A stretch of DNA of 64,000 bases from positions 62,001-126,000 of the forward strand of contig JASANH010001149.1 of assembly GCA_030248295.1 (NCBI GenBank). Direction: 5' to 3'. The position numbers and the translations under genes are program-made. Numbering within the stretch: position 1 is the stretch's first letter; each line of letters starts with the position of its first letter. A model generated the notes under the pieces. It searched no databases. It saw nothing but the letters and a program-made list of their open reading frames with translations, and was not told the origin of the DNA. Positions 34,515-45,802 of the stretch are shown here, piece after piece. The DNA is from Mesodorylaimus sp. YZB2_4. Taxonomy: Eukaryota > Nematoda > Enoplea > Dorylaimida > Dorylaimidae.

Positions 34515-37500
34515 CTATCGGATACCAAGATTGCTGACATAGGACAGTACATTGTCGTCCTTCGTGGCTGTATGCCACAAGTCTTCCGCAGCTGACTTTG
34601 TCAGTTTAAATTGCGCAGCATTATCGGACAAAATATGGGAAGGTGTGCCACGTCTGGAGATGAACCGACGGAGGCAGAACAGAAATTGATCAGCAGTCAA
34701 ATCTTCCACCAGCTCCAAGTGGACTGCCCGCGTGCTCATGCATGTAAATAAGCATATCCAGACCTTTTTCGCGTCTTGACCTTGTTTGATGTAAAGTGGA
34801 CCTAGATAATCCAAGCCAGTAAACGTGAACGGTGCGGTTTCTCGGACCCGTGAGGCAGGAAAATCTGGCATTGGCGGCGGAATATATGGTCCCCCTTCGG
34901 CCTTCTTGCAGGTCAGACAGGATCTTATGTGCTGACGAACGACGGAACGCCCAGACGGGATCCAAAACGTGTGTCGAATTTGCGATAAGGTATGGGCTGT
35001 GCCAGTGTGCAGTAATCTTTCGTGAAAACTGCGAATGACCAACGTGGTAAACCATTCCTTTTTTGGCAGGAGGATCGGAGAAAGGGCGTCTTTCTCGAGA
35101 TTCGCGTGCTTCAGTCGGCCTCTGCAGCGCAGGATGCCATCGTCGCCCTTGCAGAGGTTCAAGTGATCCTGGATTGGGCTCCTTTTCCCTTTGTCCATTG
35201 CTTGAAACACATCCGCGAAATGCTGCTCCTGAACGTGCTTGACCCATACGATCTGTGCTGACTGGATATCGGCAGCAGTCAGGGGCCCTTTATCAGAGCA
35301 CGTCTTGTCTTTCAATTTTCGGATAAATCGCAAACTCCATGCGGTGACTCTTAACAACTTCATCAAACTGGAAAATCGATTCTGATCAATGCCCAATGGG
35401 CTGGTCCGCGCGTTCGGATTGTGTTCAGTATTAAGCATAGAAGTTTCGAATAAAACGCACGGTTTCTGTTCTGAGGAAATTTTCTCCAAAGTAGCTGTAT
35501 CGATTTTAAACTGCTCAGATTCTGGTGTCCATGCTGAGTTGTCCTTCAACAGCCACGGTGGTCCATGCCACCAGAGCGAACTTTTGCTCACTTCTTCCGC
35601 ATTACACCCCCGGGATGCCAAGTCGGCAGGATTCTGATCGGTATGGATGTAACGAAACTGAATGTGCGGGAGTTTTCGTAACTGCTTGACACGATTAGTC
35701 ACGAAAACGGATAGCGGCTTACTGGATCGAATCCAGTGTAAAACGCATTGAGAGTCCGTCCATAAAAATCGGTTCGTGATGGCCACATTCAATGATTTCT
35801 CCACGAATTGCAGCATGACTCCCCCAACAGATGCGGCTAACAGTTCTAAACGTGGTATGGTAATCGCTCTGGCTGGCGCCAAACGCGACTTTGCGAAGGT
35901 CAGATGCGATGAAACGCCTTTCGGTGACCAAATGCGCAAATAAACAGCAGCCCCATAGGCCTTCTTCGAAGCATCCGTGAAACAATGTAGCTCATAGACG
36001 GTGTCTGGTGCCTCACTGATAAGTCCAGCGTAACGAGGAACCGAAACAGAATTGACAAGCTCAACGGCTTGAATGGGTTTTTGGCACTCATCTATCTGGG
36101 CAGACGTCAGCGGATCATCCCACCCTTGCTTCTCCAACCACAAATTTTGTAGAAAGCTCTTTCCGGGAAGCAAGATGGGACTAAACAGGCCCAATGGGTC
36201 AAAATATTTGGCGATGGACTGCAAAATAATACGTTTCGTAAAGTCCAATGGCAATGCCTGGCTTCCAGGTCGGCTCAACTGCATGGTGTCAGATTTTGTA
36301 TCCCAGGTCATGCCTAGAATCTTCACCAATGATGATTTCACACGATCAGCTTCAGGGATCGCCATCATGACTTCTGGATCATTAGACGTCCATTCTCTCA
36401 GATTCATTGACGCGGAGCTGAACATCTCCTTGGCTTTCTGATAGAAAATATGCGCTTCACCCGCGGACGGTGTACCACTGATCAGATTATCCACATACAA
36501 ATCCCGAAGCAGAGCTGAGGCCATATCAGAGCCATCTCGGAGCAAGTGGTACTGAATAGTGGCACCAAGCAGAAACGGACTCGAGATTATGCCGAATGGC
36601 ACTCGGGTAAAACGGTAGATTTCGATATTGCCTTCCATGTCCAGCTTCGTCGGGTCCTTCAGCCAGAGAAATCGGGTAACATCTCTCGCTGCTGGTTGTA
36701 GCCCAATCTGCAGGAACGCTTTCTCGATATCCGCAGTCAAAGGGACCTTGTTCAGACGAAATCGCATGAGCAAAGCGCAAAGGTCCTCCAAAATAATTGG
36801 ACCACGGTTCAAGCACTCGTTGATGCTGGGCAACTCTTTCCTAGACTTTGCCGAGCCATCGTATACAATACGGACTTTCGTTGTGCTCTTCTCAGGAGTA
36901 ATTACCGGATGGTGCGGAATATAATGCCGTTTCGTGACAGCGTTATCGGGTTCTGGTACCTTTTCGATGATACCTTGCTGTAGCTGTGTTTGGATTATGG
37001 CATTGTACTTCTCTAGAAGGTCAGGATCCGTTTTCAGGCGGCGAATCAAAGACTGCAAACGTCCCATAGCCAAACCATAATTATTAGGTAGCAAATCGAC
37101 ATTATCTTTCCAAGGCCAGGCTACCAAATAACGCTGGCCGTCGTACTGAATCGATTGATTGAATTTCTGCAAGACGGTGTCATCAACCGAAGCTTGGGGT
37201 TGGTCCTTGATTCCAATGGACTCCAAACTCCACCAATCTTCCAGTTTTATTTCCTTCAGAAGTTGTTGATCAGCACTGACGACTGAGGATTCACCAACCA
37301 CATTATTGGCGACTGGGGTTAACATGGTGACAGATGGTTTATTGGACCACTCAGACGTATCACCAGTGCGTCCACTGACCACCCAGCCCAACTTGGACCC
37401 GATCACATACAGGCCTTTGCCCAGTTCCACTCTTTCGGCTGTGATCAAATCCCAATAATAATTATTCCTAATCAGTAGGTCGATCCCTGGTTTTGGTGGT

Positions 37501-38925
37501 TTTTTGCCAACTGGGTCCGCCATTGGCATTGTCTGATACAACGCTCCGTATCTGGCCACATCCACCAACTTGTGGTGAATTTCTCCAATTCTTTGGACAG
37601 TATTTGCTAGGAGTTCCATGGCGGATCCATCCAGCAATTTCAGTTTCAGTTTGACCACCTTGGTCCGAATCCGCGTAGCCTCGATACCACCAAATGTGTA
37701 AATCTGCAGTGTCTCTTGAGCCTGCGGTTCTGCTTTTAATTTTGCGACCATCTCTTCGGTCACATATGTGCGCTGACTCCCACAGTCGAAAACTAGTCGG
37801 ACCTTTTCTTCATGCGGCGATTGTGGGGCCATGACATGCGCACTCGCGGTTTGAAGAAGACCACGCCCATCCAAATTGACCAGGGCATTTTCAGGCTTGT
37901 GCCCCTCAGGTTCGATTTTCGGATGTTCTTCCGAAACAGGATAGGCCGCTTCCTTCTTTGGATCCTGCATGGAGAACTTCTTTGGGCACAAACTTCGATG
38001 ATGACGTTTCTTCTGTTTGCAGTGCACACACGCCTTTTCAGATTTGCAAGCCTTCTGGCCATGACCTTCCCGAACGCAGACGAAACATTTTCCCTTGATC
38101 TGTTTCTTCCTGGCTGCAACTGTGGTATACACTGGACATTCATCAGCCCAATGGTCGCCTTGGCAAAAGAAACACTTGCTACTTTGCGTCTTCTCAGCTC
38201 TGGAGTGGGTCAAGAGGGAGCCTGTCGTCGTGTGATATCCGCCCTGTTTTTTCTGGTCGTCGTCAGACGTGTGATATCCTCCAGATCTCTTCTGGGGTTC
38301 ATTTTGCACACGCAAAAAACCTGTAGTAGGTTTCGGTGCCACGGATGCGGATGGCTTGTGATGCTGATCAGCCAGTTCTCGGGCTTCGAGCAGCTTCTGT
38401 ACCCTTTTTCGTAGTGCGGCTACGGTCCAAGCCTCATCTCCCCGATTTTCTTCCAGGCGCAAAATTACATCGCGCGGTAGTTTCGAAAAAATGACTGACA
38501 CGACATGTCCGTGCTCGATCTGTTCGCCTAGGGCTTCCAACGAACGAAGATGCTTTTCGACTTTGTCCCACACAAAACGGATTTTAGGTGTCTGATCTGG
38601 TGGCGCCTGCAGAGTCGAGAGAGCCATATAGTGCGAGTTGACGACCACCTGTTTGTCGCCGTATCGCTTGTTCAAAATTTCGACCGCATGCGCATAATTT
38701 TCGTTCGTCAAGGACAGACCTGTAATGGCCGACTTGGCTTCCCCAAGCAGCTGGCCACGTGAATAGTTAAATTTGTCAACATCAGACAATGTGGTGTTGT
38801 TGTGAATGGCCGTTTCGAAGGAGTCCCAAAACTCATGCCACTGCATGACGTCACCAGAAAATTTCTTCAAATCGATTTTGGGCAGCTTTACACTCGGGGC
38901 GGCCACCGCTTGCTGACGATCCAGG
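34515..38925 (-). CDS. BEL/Pao gag-pol: DUF1759 gag, zinc knuckles, protease, RT, RNase H, integrase
   Basis: The open frame actually starts at 39119, but its first 65 codons are transposon sequence; element coding begins at 38925. Residues in the 1534-codon frame: DUF1759 gag about 75-215 (KFSGDVMQWHEFW); zinc knuckles about 313-385 (CFFCQGDHWADEC, CFVCVREGHGQKAC); A17-type protease about 443 (VFDCGSQRTYV); RT about 750-900 (VRIVYDGSAKS, YRFTRVPFGI, LYVDNLISG with YVDN in the YxDD position); RNase H about 1046 (ELHCFTDASKKAYG); integrase HHCC about 1370 and first catalytic Asp about 1434 (FTGLDYLGP). The frame stops at TAG 34515-34517, where most relatives have an aromatic residue, then continues to 31899. 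It is otherwise intact over 4.4 kb. Confidence 0.9.
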
Positions 38926-41284
38926 GGCCATATGCACAATGGGTCCATTCCCGAGCGGGCCCGTTCGCGCGAACGGGCCCATTCGAGCCCGAACGGGCCC
39001 GTTCTTCTGGGAGGCTCGAACAGGGTATGCACAATGGCGAATGGGTTGGTTGTGCATAGCCCGTTTGAATGGGCGCTCGAGTGGGGTGTGCGCGCCCGTT
39101 CGTCCGCGGCCCGCGGCAAGGAAATTATTTGGACAACGTTTCTTCGCCAGAAAAAAACCCATGGTTCATGGAATATTGACTCGACGGTTAATTATTCGGT
39201 ATTTTAAATGGTTATATTTGTTTTTTACTTCGTCTAATTTCGAATTTGTCTCCGCGCGTCTCGATTATGGGCAAAATTGTGGATGATTCGTAATATTGCC
39301 GAGAATTTCGAGCGGATATCGCCATTTACGCTCTTGGAAAAGTAAACAAGTAACAACTGCTTGCTTTGTTTTACCAATTGCTGCTTATTTTACGTCAAAT
39401 TTTTCTATGTAGTATTATCCTTCTATGCGTATTAATTTTTTGTGAATATATTTCGGTAGATTACAGTGAGCTACTTTACGATTACTTTTGTTGTTTTCAG
39501 ACTCACGTTCACCTGGCGCTTAAAGTGCATTTCCAAATGTTCTCGGAGTTCAATTGTAATCGTGCGTTGGTTTCTTATTCACGAATTTTGGCTAGATTTA
39601 TCACTATTCTAATTTTAGAAAAAATGAATTCTCGACCAAAGTGAAACGGAATGCTGAGAAGATTAAAATTCTCGGAAAACAGTTTTCCCAGTGAAAGTGC
39701 CGGTGACATTCAAAACTACAGTAAGTAGATATTGGGTGCCTTTTGTTATTTTGAAAATGTGCTAATACTCGGCCACGATTTTGATGGTGAGAGGGGGTCC
39801 AAGCTGGTGTAGCAAGGGCAAAGGGCTGGCTAATTACGATCATTCCAAAAGAATTAGTAATATGAAATAAAGTGGCTGGGGCCAAAATTTATCAAATTTT
39901 TCCTTTGCTCCTTCAATTACTCATTTTCTCGCATGGCTATTTGAGGTCAAAAGCAGCACTTAAATAACTTAGCAACCACTTGTCGTGTGAACTGTAGAAA
40001 TTTAAACAGCTGGCGTCTATTGCCGAATATAAAAGCATCTATCATTTGGCCACCATGCTGGTGTGTAGGCCAAATAGTCGGCTGACTTTGCTGTTTTGTT
40101 GGTGATAACAAGTCAGGATTGGAAGTGAAATAGTGAAGAAAAGTATGTATGAAAAAGAGCTCTAGAAAAAAGAAGCAGCATATTTCATGACTCAGAAAGC
40201 TACTCATATTTCACTAACCGCTTTAATACCTAAGGGAAATAAGTGAGAGCTACAGGATTTTAAAATAGGATCTTAAAATAGGAATTATACTGTACTGAAC
40301 ATAAAGTGAAGATTAACGGTGATTGGTTCAGGGTCGCGATAGAGTGCACATGTTACAGTAGCATGTACTACTGTATGCAATTTTTCTTGACGCAGCCATA
40401 AGCTTTGGGGGTCTGACGCCACCTTCACAGAACAGTTACAGTAGATTGTAGCAGTACTGTGAGGCTAAGTCCCACAAACACATCATTTACTGTATTCCAG
40501 GGATTAAGGATAGAGTACATCATGATTAGGAATAAGGATAAGGTAAATCGACAGGAAAGGACATGGAGAAATAATGAGGGTAATATACAGCTTTTTTTAT
40601 ATAGATAGGACTAACGATAAACAGAGTCTCAGTGCAACTTATGTGTGCAAGGTGTAAAAACTGTGCTGCTACTATATTTCCTGCTTGCAGGTTTTCAAAA
40701 TTTGGGGCCCCAAAGAAACAGTTTTTTTGCCAGGGCTGGGTCGATCTCTAACTGATAATACTTCTTCACTCCCTGATTTTCCCCTGTATTTACATTGTTT
40801 TCTCTTTTGGCTACCCGTCTTGATTGGCTTACAAATGACATATTCCTGTCAGACGGGCCTGTGCAAGAATCTTCCACGCACTCACGACTTCGTCAGCTCG
40901 CTATTTTATACAAGCACATTCTTTGAGGGGCGTCCGTCGTCCAAACATTTTTCCCATGACGGTGATTGCTCTACATTTGTATCAGTTTCTTTTACAGGTA
41001 GCAAAGCTGGCAAAAATGGTCGATTGACGCTCAGAGAATGCAAACGACCAAAGTCGATCGGACAATAACTCTGACTTTAAGTGCGAGATATGCTGCGGCC
41101 ATACCCACGGCTGACCATCATACGAGTACACTGCATCTACCGAGGGTTTGGTCATCGCCAATTTTCTCGTACTCGCCTAACCCGCGGAGCCATGTTTCAC
41201 ATCTAATCGTAAGTGAGTGCTTATGAATCACTCTCACAAGGGAACATCGGCAACTGTAAAGCAAGTATGGGCAAGGTCGGCTGG

Positions 41285-41435
41285 GTTTGGGGAGAGGGCT
41301 TGGAGAGGTAGGAGAGATGGCCAAGATGAACAGCGGCCAGGGCGCCAAGGCTCGTAGCAGCGCGAAGCGCAGGGGGTGGGGTGTGGGGCAGGGGGATGTG
41401 CCCCGCCCCGCCGAAGGCGACACTTTTAGAAATTA
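41285..41435. repeat. GC-rich dispersed motif within nested transposon
   Basis: The GCGCGAAGCGCAGGGGG...CCCCGCCCCGCCGAAGGCG arrangement resembles 48650-48725 (GGCGCGAACCGAGGGCGC...CCCGTCCCGCCGGAGGC). The likely cause is a small interspersed repeat. Not coding. Confidence 0.4.
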
Positions 41436-41734
41436 CTGCTTTATAATCCGCCTTTTACGCATTTCCTTTTTATGGAAGGTAAGCTTAAAACTTTTATACC
41501 CTCAGGTCAGGTCTTAGTTTTCAGCCCAGATACAATTTGATCGCTTTTGCTTACTTCCTTTTCTTTCTTCCTGCTTGCCCTGAGGTGGGAGGGGGTTTGA
41601 GAGGAAGGGTCCAGTGTCCTGGCCGGCCAACAGGGAGGGGGAGGGGGGTTACCCCATACTTGCTTTTAAGTCGAACTTTACAAAACCGAAAATTGTAATT
41701 TGTTCCTTGATGCAACAGAAAGCTCTCTGCAAAA

Positions 41735-41800
41735 TTATTAGAGACGTCTGGCCAAGTGGTCAGCAGAGGTTAGCGTCTGAATTTCCGCGGGTTTTTAGTT
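41735..41800 (+). repeat. tRNA-like (A-box-containing) fragment
   Basis: GTCTGGCCAAGTGGTCAGCA is close to the 5' part of a serine/leucine-type tRNA with its A box, but the remainder does not fold as a tRNA and no clear B box follows. SINE or tRNA pseudogene. Confidence 0.3.
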
Positions 41801-42728
41801 TTTCTGTGGTGAGGAGCGTTGAGGACCCGAGCGTTAAGAAAAACACGCAGAGCTCTTCCCGAACTCGGTTTTTGGGTTTCGGCCTTCGAGTTGAAGCTTC
41901 CAACACTCGGGTTCTGGGTTTTTGTTCAAAAACATCCAGAAGAATTCAAATACTGTACTGTAATTTGAGCGCTGGCTGCAGCTGACCAGTTGGCCAGGCG
42001 CCTCTGATATTTTGCTCAGAGCTTTCTTTTGAACCGAGGAACAAGTTGAAATTTCTGTTTTTGTAAAGTTCGAATTGAAAAAGTTAGCGATGTTCCCTTG
42101 TCAAATGACTGGTCATGCTCATTTGTGTATTTTTTAGCCACCATCGACCTTATATCCCCTTCTGTGTACGCTATCGCTCCCTTCAACTTACATTCAGCCT
42201 GGATAGAATCATCAGCTGATAGGCGAACTTGCACAACACATGTGGCAAGGACAACTGAAACATTTTGACGACGATGAATACGTCATACAAGATTCTTGTG
42301 CGGATGTAGAAAGATCCTTTGTTCGAGTGATCTGTTACTCGTTTCTGCTATTGTGCAGGTAGCTAATCGATTTGTAATCGAAGTTACGCCGTAAAATAAT
42401 TCCTATTGCTTTGACACATATTATTTCCCACTATAAAAAAAAATTTAAAGTTAAAAGTTGGACTAAATGAAAGAAAAACATTTTCATTTTACTATTTTCT
42501 CATGTTTATTTGGATAATTCTCGTTTTCTTTGCGATTTTATCTAAAAACGCAAGATTTTTCCACGAACGGGCGCGTGAGTGGGAGCCACCGACCACCCGA
42601 TCGCGAACGGGCGCACGAACAGGACGGCTTTTAGAATGAGCACATTGTGCATACAACACAACCGCGAATGGGAGCTCGAATGGGCAGCCCGTTCGACTGA
42701 ATGGGAGCGTTGTGCATATGGCCCCAGG

Positions 42729-43093
42729 TCCGCAGCGATTGCTTGCCTGCGCTGAAAATCACGGTCACGGGCTCGATTGAGGGTGCTCAGAACGACGGAA
42801 ATTTCCTCAATCACAGCATCCAGTTTCAGTATCAGGTTCGAGTCGGCTTCTGCGACCTCATCGACTGATTTCTGATCAGCTTCCGTCGTGCAGGTAATCT
42901 GAATCAGTTTCTCATGGAGCTGGAAAAATGCATTACGGCGGGCCTTCAGCTTATTGACGAAGAATTCTGTCTCCATGATGTAGGTATCACGGGCTGCTTC
43001 AGTTTGGAAAGCCAAAGTCAAGGCCGGCTTCTCAGCCATTGACTTCTTGATTTCGTTTCGAACTGGTCTCAAGGAACGAAGAATACTCGACAT
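42729..43093 (-). CDS. BEL/Pao gag, N-terminal part (separated by the insertion)
   Basis: About 121 codons from ATG 43093, coiled-coil-like (KLDAVIEEISVVLSTLN), ending at the CCAGG target duplication at 42724-42728. The rest of gag resumes at 38925. The apparent continuation of the frame to 42542 reads transposon sequence and is not gag. The insertion leaves gag and the gag-pol product disconnected. Confidence 0.8.
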
Positions 43094-43593
43094 CGTCGAC
43101 TAAATCCGAAAAAATGACCGATCGAAAACTCAGGAAAAACGGAGGGCTTCCAAAGCAAAAAACGGAAATCACTATGACGTCCAAGTGGTCCTCCACAGCG
43201 GAAGAGCACAACGGACTGGGTGACGTCACAGTCGCTCAGAAAAAATCGCAGAAAAGGTCAACAGCCAAACTGACGGTCAGTATCAGAACACAGAGCATAG
43301 CACACTTCCCAGCTTTCGTCTGACACCCGTACGCCTCAGCCTAACGGTCCAAAAATGACCAGGTAGAAAGGAACTGCAGCCGACCCTTCGTTTCCTACAG
43401 GGCGCGTAATGAGCTCCTTCCTAGATAGGAGGACAGACTACTTGCACGAAGGGAGTGGCAACCGCGACATGCAAGACGCAGAAAACTGACCTCATACCAA
43501 TGGAACCAGAATGAATTCACTTGCAAATCCAAGTGTCCATTGATGCCGAAACGCAAAATCGCTCAATAATCGTACAGTTCTGCTACCACTTTA
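43094..43593 (-). other. BEL/Pao 5' untranslated region
   Basis: Between the 5' LTR and the gag ATG. Begins with the primer-binding-like TGGTAGCAGAAC a few bases after the LTR (about 43589 downward). No ORF of note. Confidence 0.6.
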
Positions 43594-43828
43594 TGTGGCG
43601 ACTCTTCCCACATAAGTAATTCGACCGTTCACGAACTCTTTTACTCTGAACTATACACACATCCTCTCCATTAAGTTACACAAAGCAAAGGTTACTCCCT
43701 AACTGTGGGATAGTTTAGACGGGTCGGGCCTATCGCCCCATAGCTACTAGTGCTAGTAATTTCGGCAGATCGTAAACATTCATCACTACAATCTAAACAC
43801 TAAGCTAACAGTTCGCGATGACGCGACA
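43594..43828 (-). repeat. BEL/Pao LTR (5' LTR in element orientation)
   Basis: 235 bp, paired with 31644-31878. Followed on the outer side by CAGGG (43829-43833). Confidence 0.95.
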
Positions 43829-43923
43829 CAGGGATACAGTCAGATCGATATGACGGCGCTCACTTCAGTTGTAGCCATGCTGGCTTTATTGGACAAATTA
43901 TACTTACTATAAGCATTTTGGGT

Positions 43924-45009
43924 TCACAATTTCTTATTCAAAAGTGTCACATCATGGCGCTTTCTCACAGCTGGAAAGTGAGGGACCCTCTTTTTCACAG
44001 GCTTCCTTGTCATCACTCGCCATTCATCCACAACATTATCCGAGCACACCACATCAAAGTACTTATCAACACAATACTGATCACTGGTATTGATTAAAAA
44101 TAAATGCATATGTCGACCATACCGTTGCCAAATAGGAACGAACGGGCCATTTTCTAACCAGTGCTCGACCCAATTCTGAAATTTTTTATGATCCATACCA
44201 TAATCTTTCAGATCACCATGCACTTCTACAGCGATTTGACAAATTGTAAAACTGCCATTCATAAATTCATCGTGATTAGTAATAAAGCTCAGAATTTTAT
44301 ACTCAGATCCTTCGGCATCCATGAACATATAATCGATAATCGAAATATTGATCAATCTTAGAAAAGTGGATAACGATATCGATTTGACTGTTTGATCAAT
44401 ATATTGATTAGACTCTGTTTTTATACTGGCATTCAGTTCTCCGTCGTGATCGCTAATCGCTGCTGGAACATATCGACCGATTCGGGCGTACACTTGGCCA
44501 GTTTCTTCGATTGGATCAGCTCCATAGAATCGGCAGCTGGGCACTCGTAAACGTAACTGCTTTTCAGCCTCGATATCATCACCTACGCCGATCGTGATCA
44601 CATTGCAATGCTGACGATCATGCAACGGCTTGGCTGCCTCCTTGATATCGTCTAGATTATAAATATGAGCGATGGCCAGGCGAGCGGTGAATGCCTTTGC
44701 ACACAGGTCGATAGCTCGAGCGAGTGACCGACCGAATGCTGGTGAGTAAAGTCGGATATAATCGAGGATACACGATTTGGTAGCATTGCTTAGGATCGAC
44801 AAGTCACATGTTTTTAATAAGTCTGATTTCTCACTTAGTCTCGACTCGCAGCCACGTGAAGATGCTGGCTGCTGGCCCAGGCTAACCACAGACATGAATT
44901 TGCTTTGGTTAAAGTAATGGTGATATGATAGGATAATGCAGGCAATAGAAATAAGGCTTATGTAGAAGAAAAGGTATCGATTTGTACGAGTGGATGGGAA
45001 ACAGACCAT
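43924..45009 (-). CDS. FkbM-family methyltransferase-like protein, type II membrane
   Basis: 361 residues, single exon. A short basic N-terminus and one hydrophobic segment (YLFFYISLISIACIILSY, about residues 12-29) suggest a type II membrane protein of the secretory pathway. The C-terminal half has the nematode FkbM-like (Methyltransf_21) pattern: NVITIGVGDDIEAE (SAM-binding loop), RFYGADPIEE, a SISLSTFLR strand, IDYMFMDAEGSEYKIL and ICQIAVEVHG. This family is strongly expanded in nematodes; substrates are largely unknown. The frame is intact, and the BEL/Pao element lies just beyond its 3' end, probably affecting its terminator or 3' UTR. Confidence 0.8.
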   Translation of the reverse strand: MVCFPSTRTNRYLFFYISLISIACIILSYHHYFNQSKFMSVVSLGQQPASSRGCESRLSEKSDLLKTCDLSILSNATKSCILDYIRLYSPAFGRSLARAIDLCAKAFTARLAIAHIYNLDDIKEAAKPLHDRQHCNVITIGVGDDIEAEKQLRLRVPSCRFYGADPIEETGQVYARIGRYVPAAISDHDGELNASIKTESNQYIDQTVKSISLSTFLRLINISIIDYMFMDAEGSEYKILSFITNHDEFMNGSFTICQIAVEVHGDLKDYGMDHKKFQNWVEHWLENGPFVPIWQRYGRHMHLFLINTSDQYCVDKYFDVVCSDNVVDEWRVMTRKPVKKRVPHFPAVRKRHDVTLLNKKL

Positions 45010-45265
45010 ATTGAGAGATGACTGAAACTAATTGAGTTAGCGGGAGATAACTCGGAGTATTGGAAACCGTAAATGCTTGTTGTTGCTATGCTTAGCAGAG
45101 CTGTCGAGAAGGGAATTTCCTATGGGGATAGTACTCGTGTAATAACAATACAGAAATTGATTATAGCACTTTTCTCTTGCACTATCGATCCAACTTCTAC
45201 CAAAAAAAGACTTTTCCGTCGCATCCTTAGTCTTCTACGACATTGCATGGGAATACTGTAAGACG

Positions 45266-45760
45266 TCTTGTCTCACAACAAGTCGAGTGTTGTTATAGAT
45301 TTATTCTACCGCACCGTACACTACGAGATCCACCAAGTAGACTAACTGGGATACCAACAGAAGGTTATAAGTGCAATTCACGAAACAAAAGGAAAACAAG
45401 GGAACCAGTCAGCATGACCTGTACCCGATGTTGACTTAGGCCTAACAGGCAAAGGTAGCATGAATACACCAGACACAGGTATCATTATCATGGTGCACAA
45501 ACTAGATCTTATATCCCCCTTACAATACTACCTCGCCAATGGAGTCGGACTTCCACTGTCCGCCCCAACAGGTCACGTGACATAACATCCAAAAGACAAA
45601 AACAAACGCAGCACTAATGGCACAAATCAAACCAAAAAATGCAAAATGGCACAAAAAGGCACAACACAAAAAATGGACCTTCCTCAAGTAACCCGAGGGA
45701 CCGCCGCATGGCTTGGGGTGACCTGCGCATGCCTCCAATGGCGCGACCCAAGGAGCACGA
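45266..45760 (-). mobile_element. gypsy-like LTR with a piece of internal sequence
   Basis: Minus strand. Internal motif GGACAGTGGAAGTCC, then the LTR start TGTAAGGGGG at 45524, and near the other end GTGTACGGTGCGGTAGAATAA, which matches the LTR of the 550-5402 element (GTGTACTCGGTGCGGTTGAG). A truncated relative of that element, without gag or pol. Confidence 0.6.
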
Positions 45761-45802
45761 GGGAAAGAGCCTAAACTACGGACAAGTGCTTTTATCTCCC
45801 TG

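Larger units (their letters stand above)
38926..42723. mobile_element. nested DNA transposon, TIR GGCCATATGCACAA, 5-bp TSD
   Basis: Inserted in the BEL/Pao gag. Its ends are exact 14-bp inverted repeats (GGCCATATGCACAA) flanked by CCAGG on both sides (38921-38925 and 42724-42728). Subterminal regions contain many CCCGTTCG/CGAACGGG words in both orientations, as in other TIR transposons. No transposase is recognisable; 39366-39644 and 40685-41068 are anonymous frames. A minus-strand exon-like segment near 42190 ends in a strong GTAAGT donor. Probably non-autonomous. The 5-bp GC-rich duplication would suit Transib-like elements, but the termini do not clearly match, so the superfamily is open. 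Confidence 0.85.
31644..43828 (-). mobile_element. complete BEL/Pao retrotransposon with envelope-like gene and nested insertion
   Basis: 12.2 kb between two 235-bp LTRs, bounded by the identical 5-bp duplication CAGGG at 31639-31643 and 43829-43833, as expected for BEL/Pao. Minus-strand order: LTR, PBS-like TGGTAGCAGAAC (about 43578-43589), gag, protease, RT, RNase H, integrase, envelope-like region, LTR. Two breaks are visible: a 3.8 kb DNA transposon inside gag and one in-frame TAG in integrase. Four LTR differences indicate a recent insertion. It landed about 95 bp beyond the stop codon of the methyltransferase gene at 43924-45009. Confidence 0.93.

Noticed and set aside
38926-39119. N-terminus of the long BEL gag-pol ORF
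   Set aside because: These 65 codons translate the subterminal repeats of the nested transposon.
42542-42728. C-terminal extension of the short gag ORF
   Set aside because: Beyond the CCAGG target duplication the frame reads transposon end sequence, so these residues are not gag.
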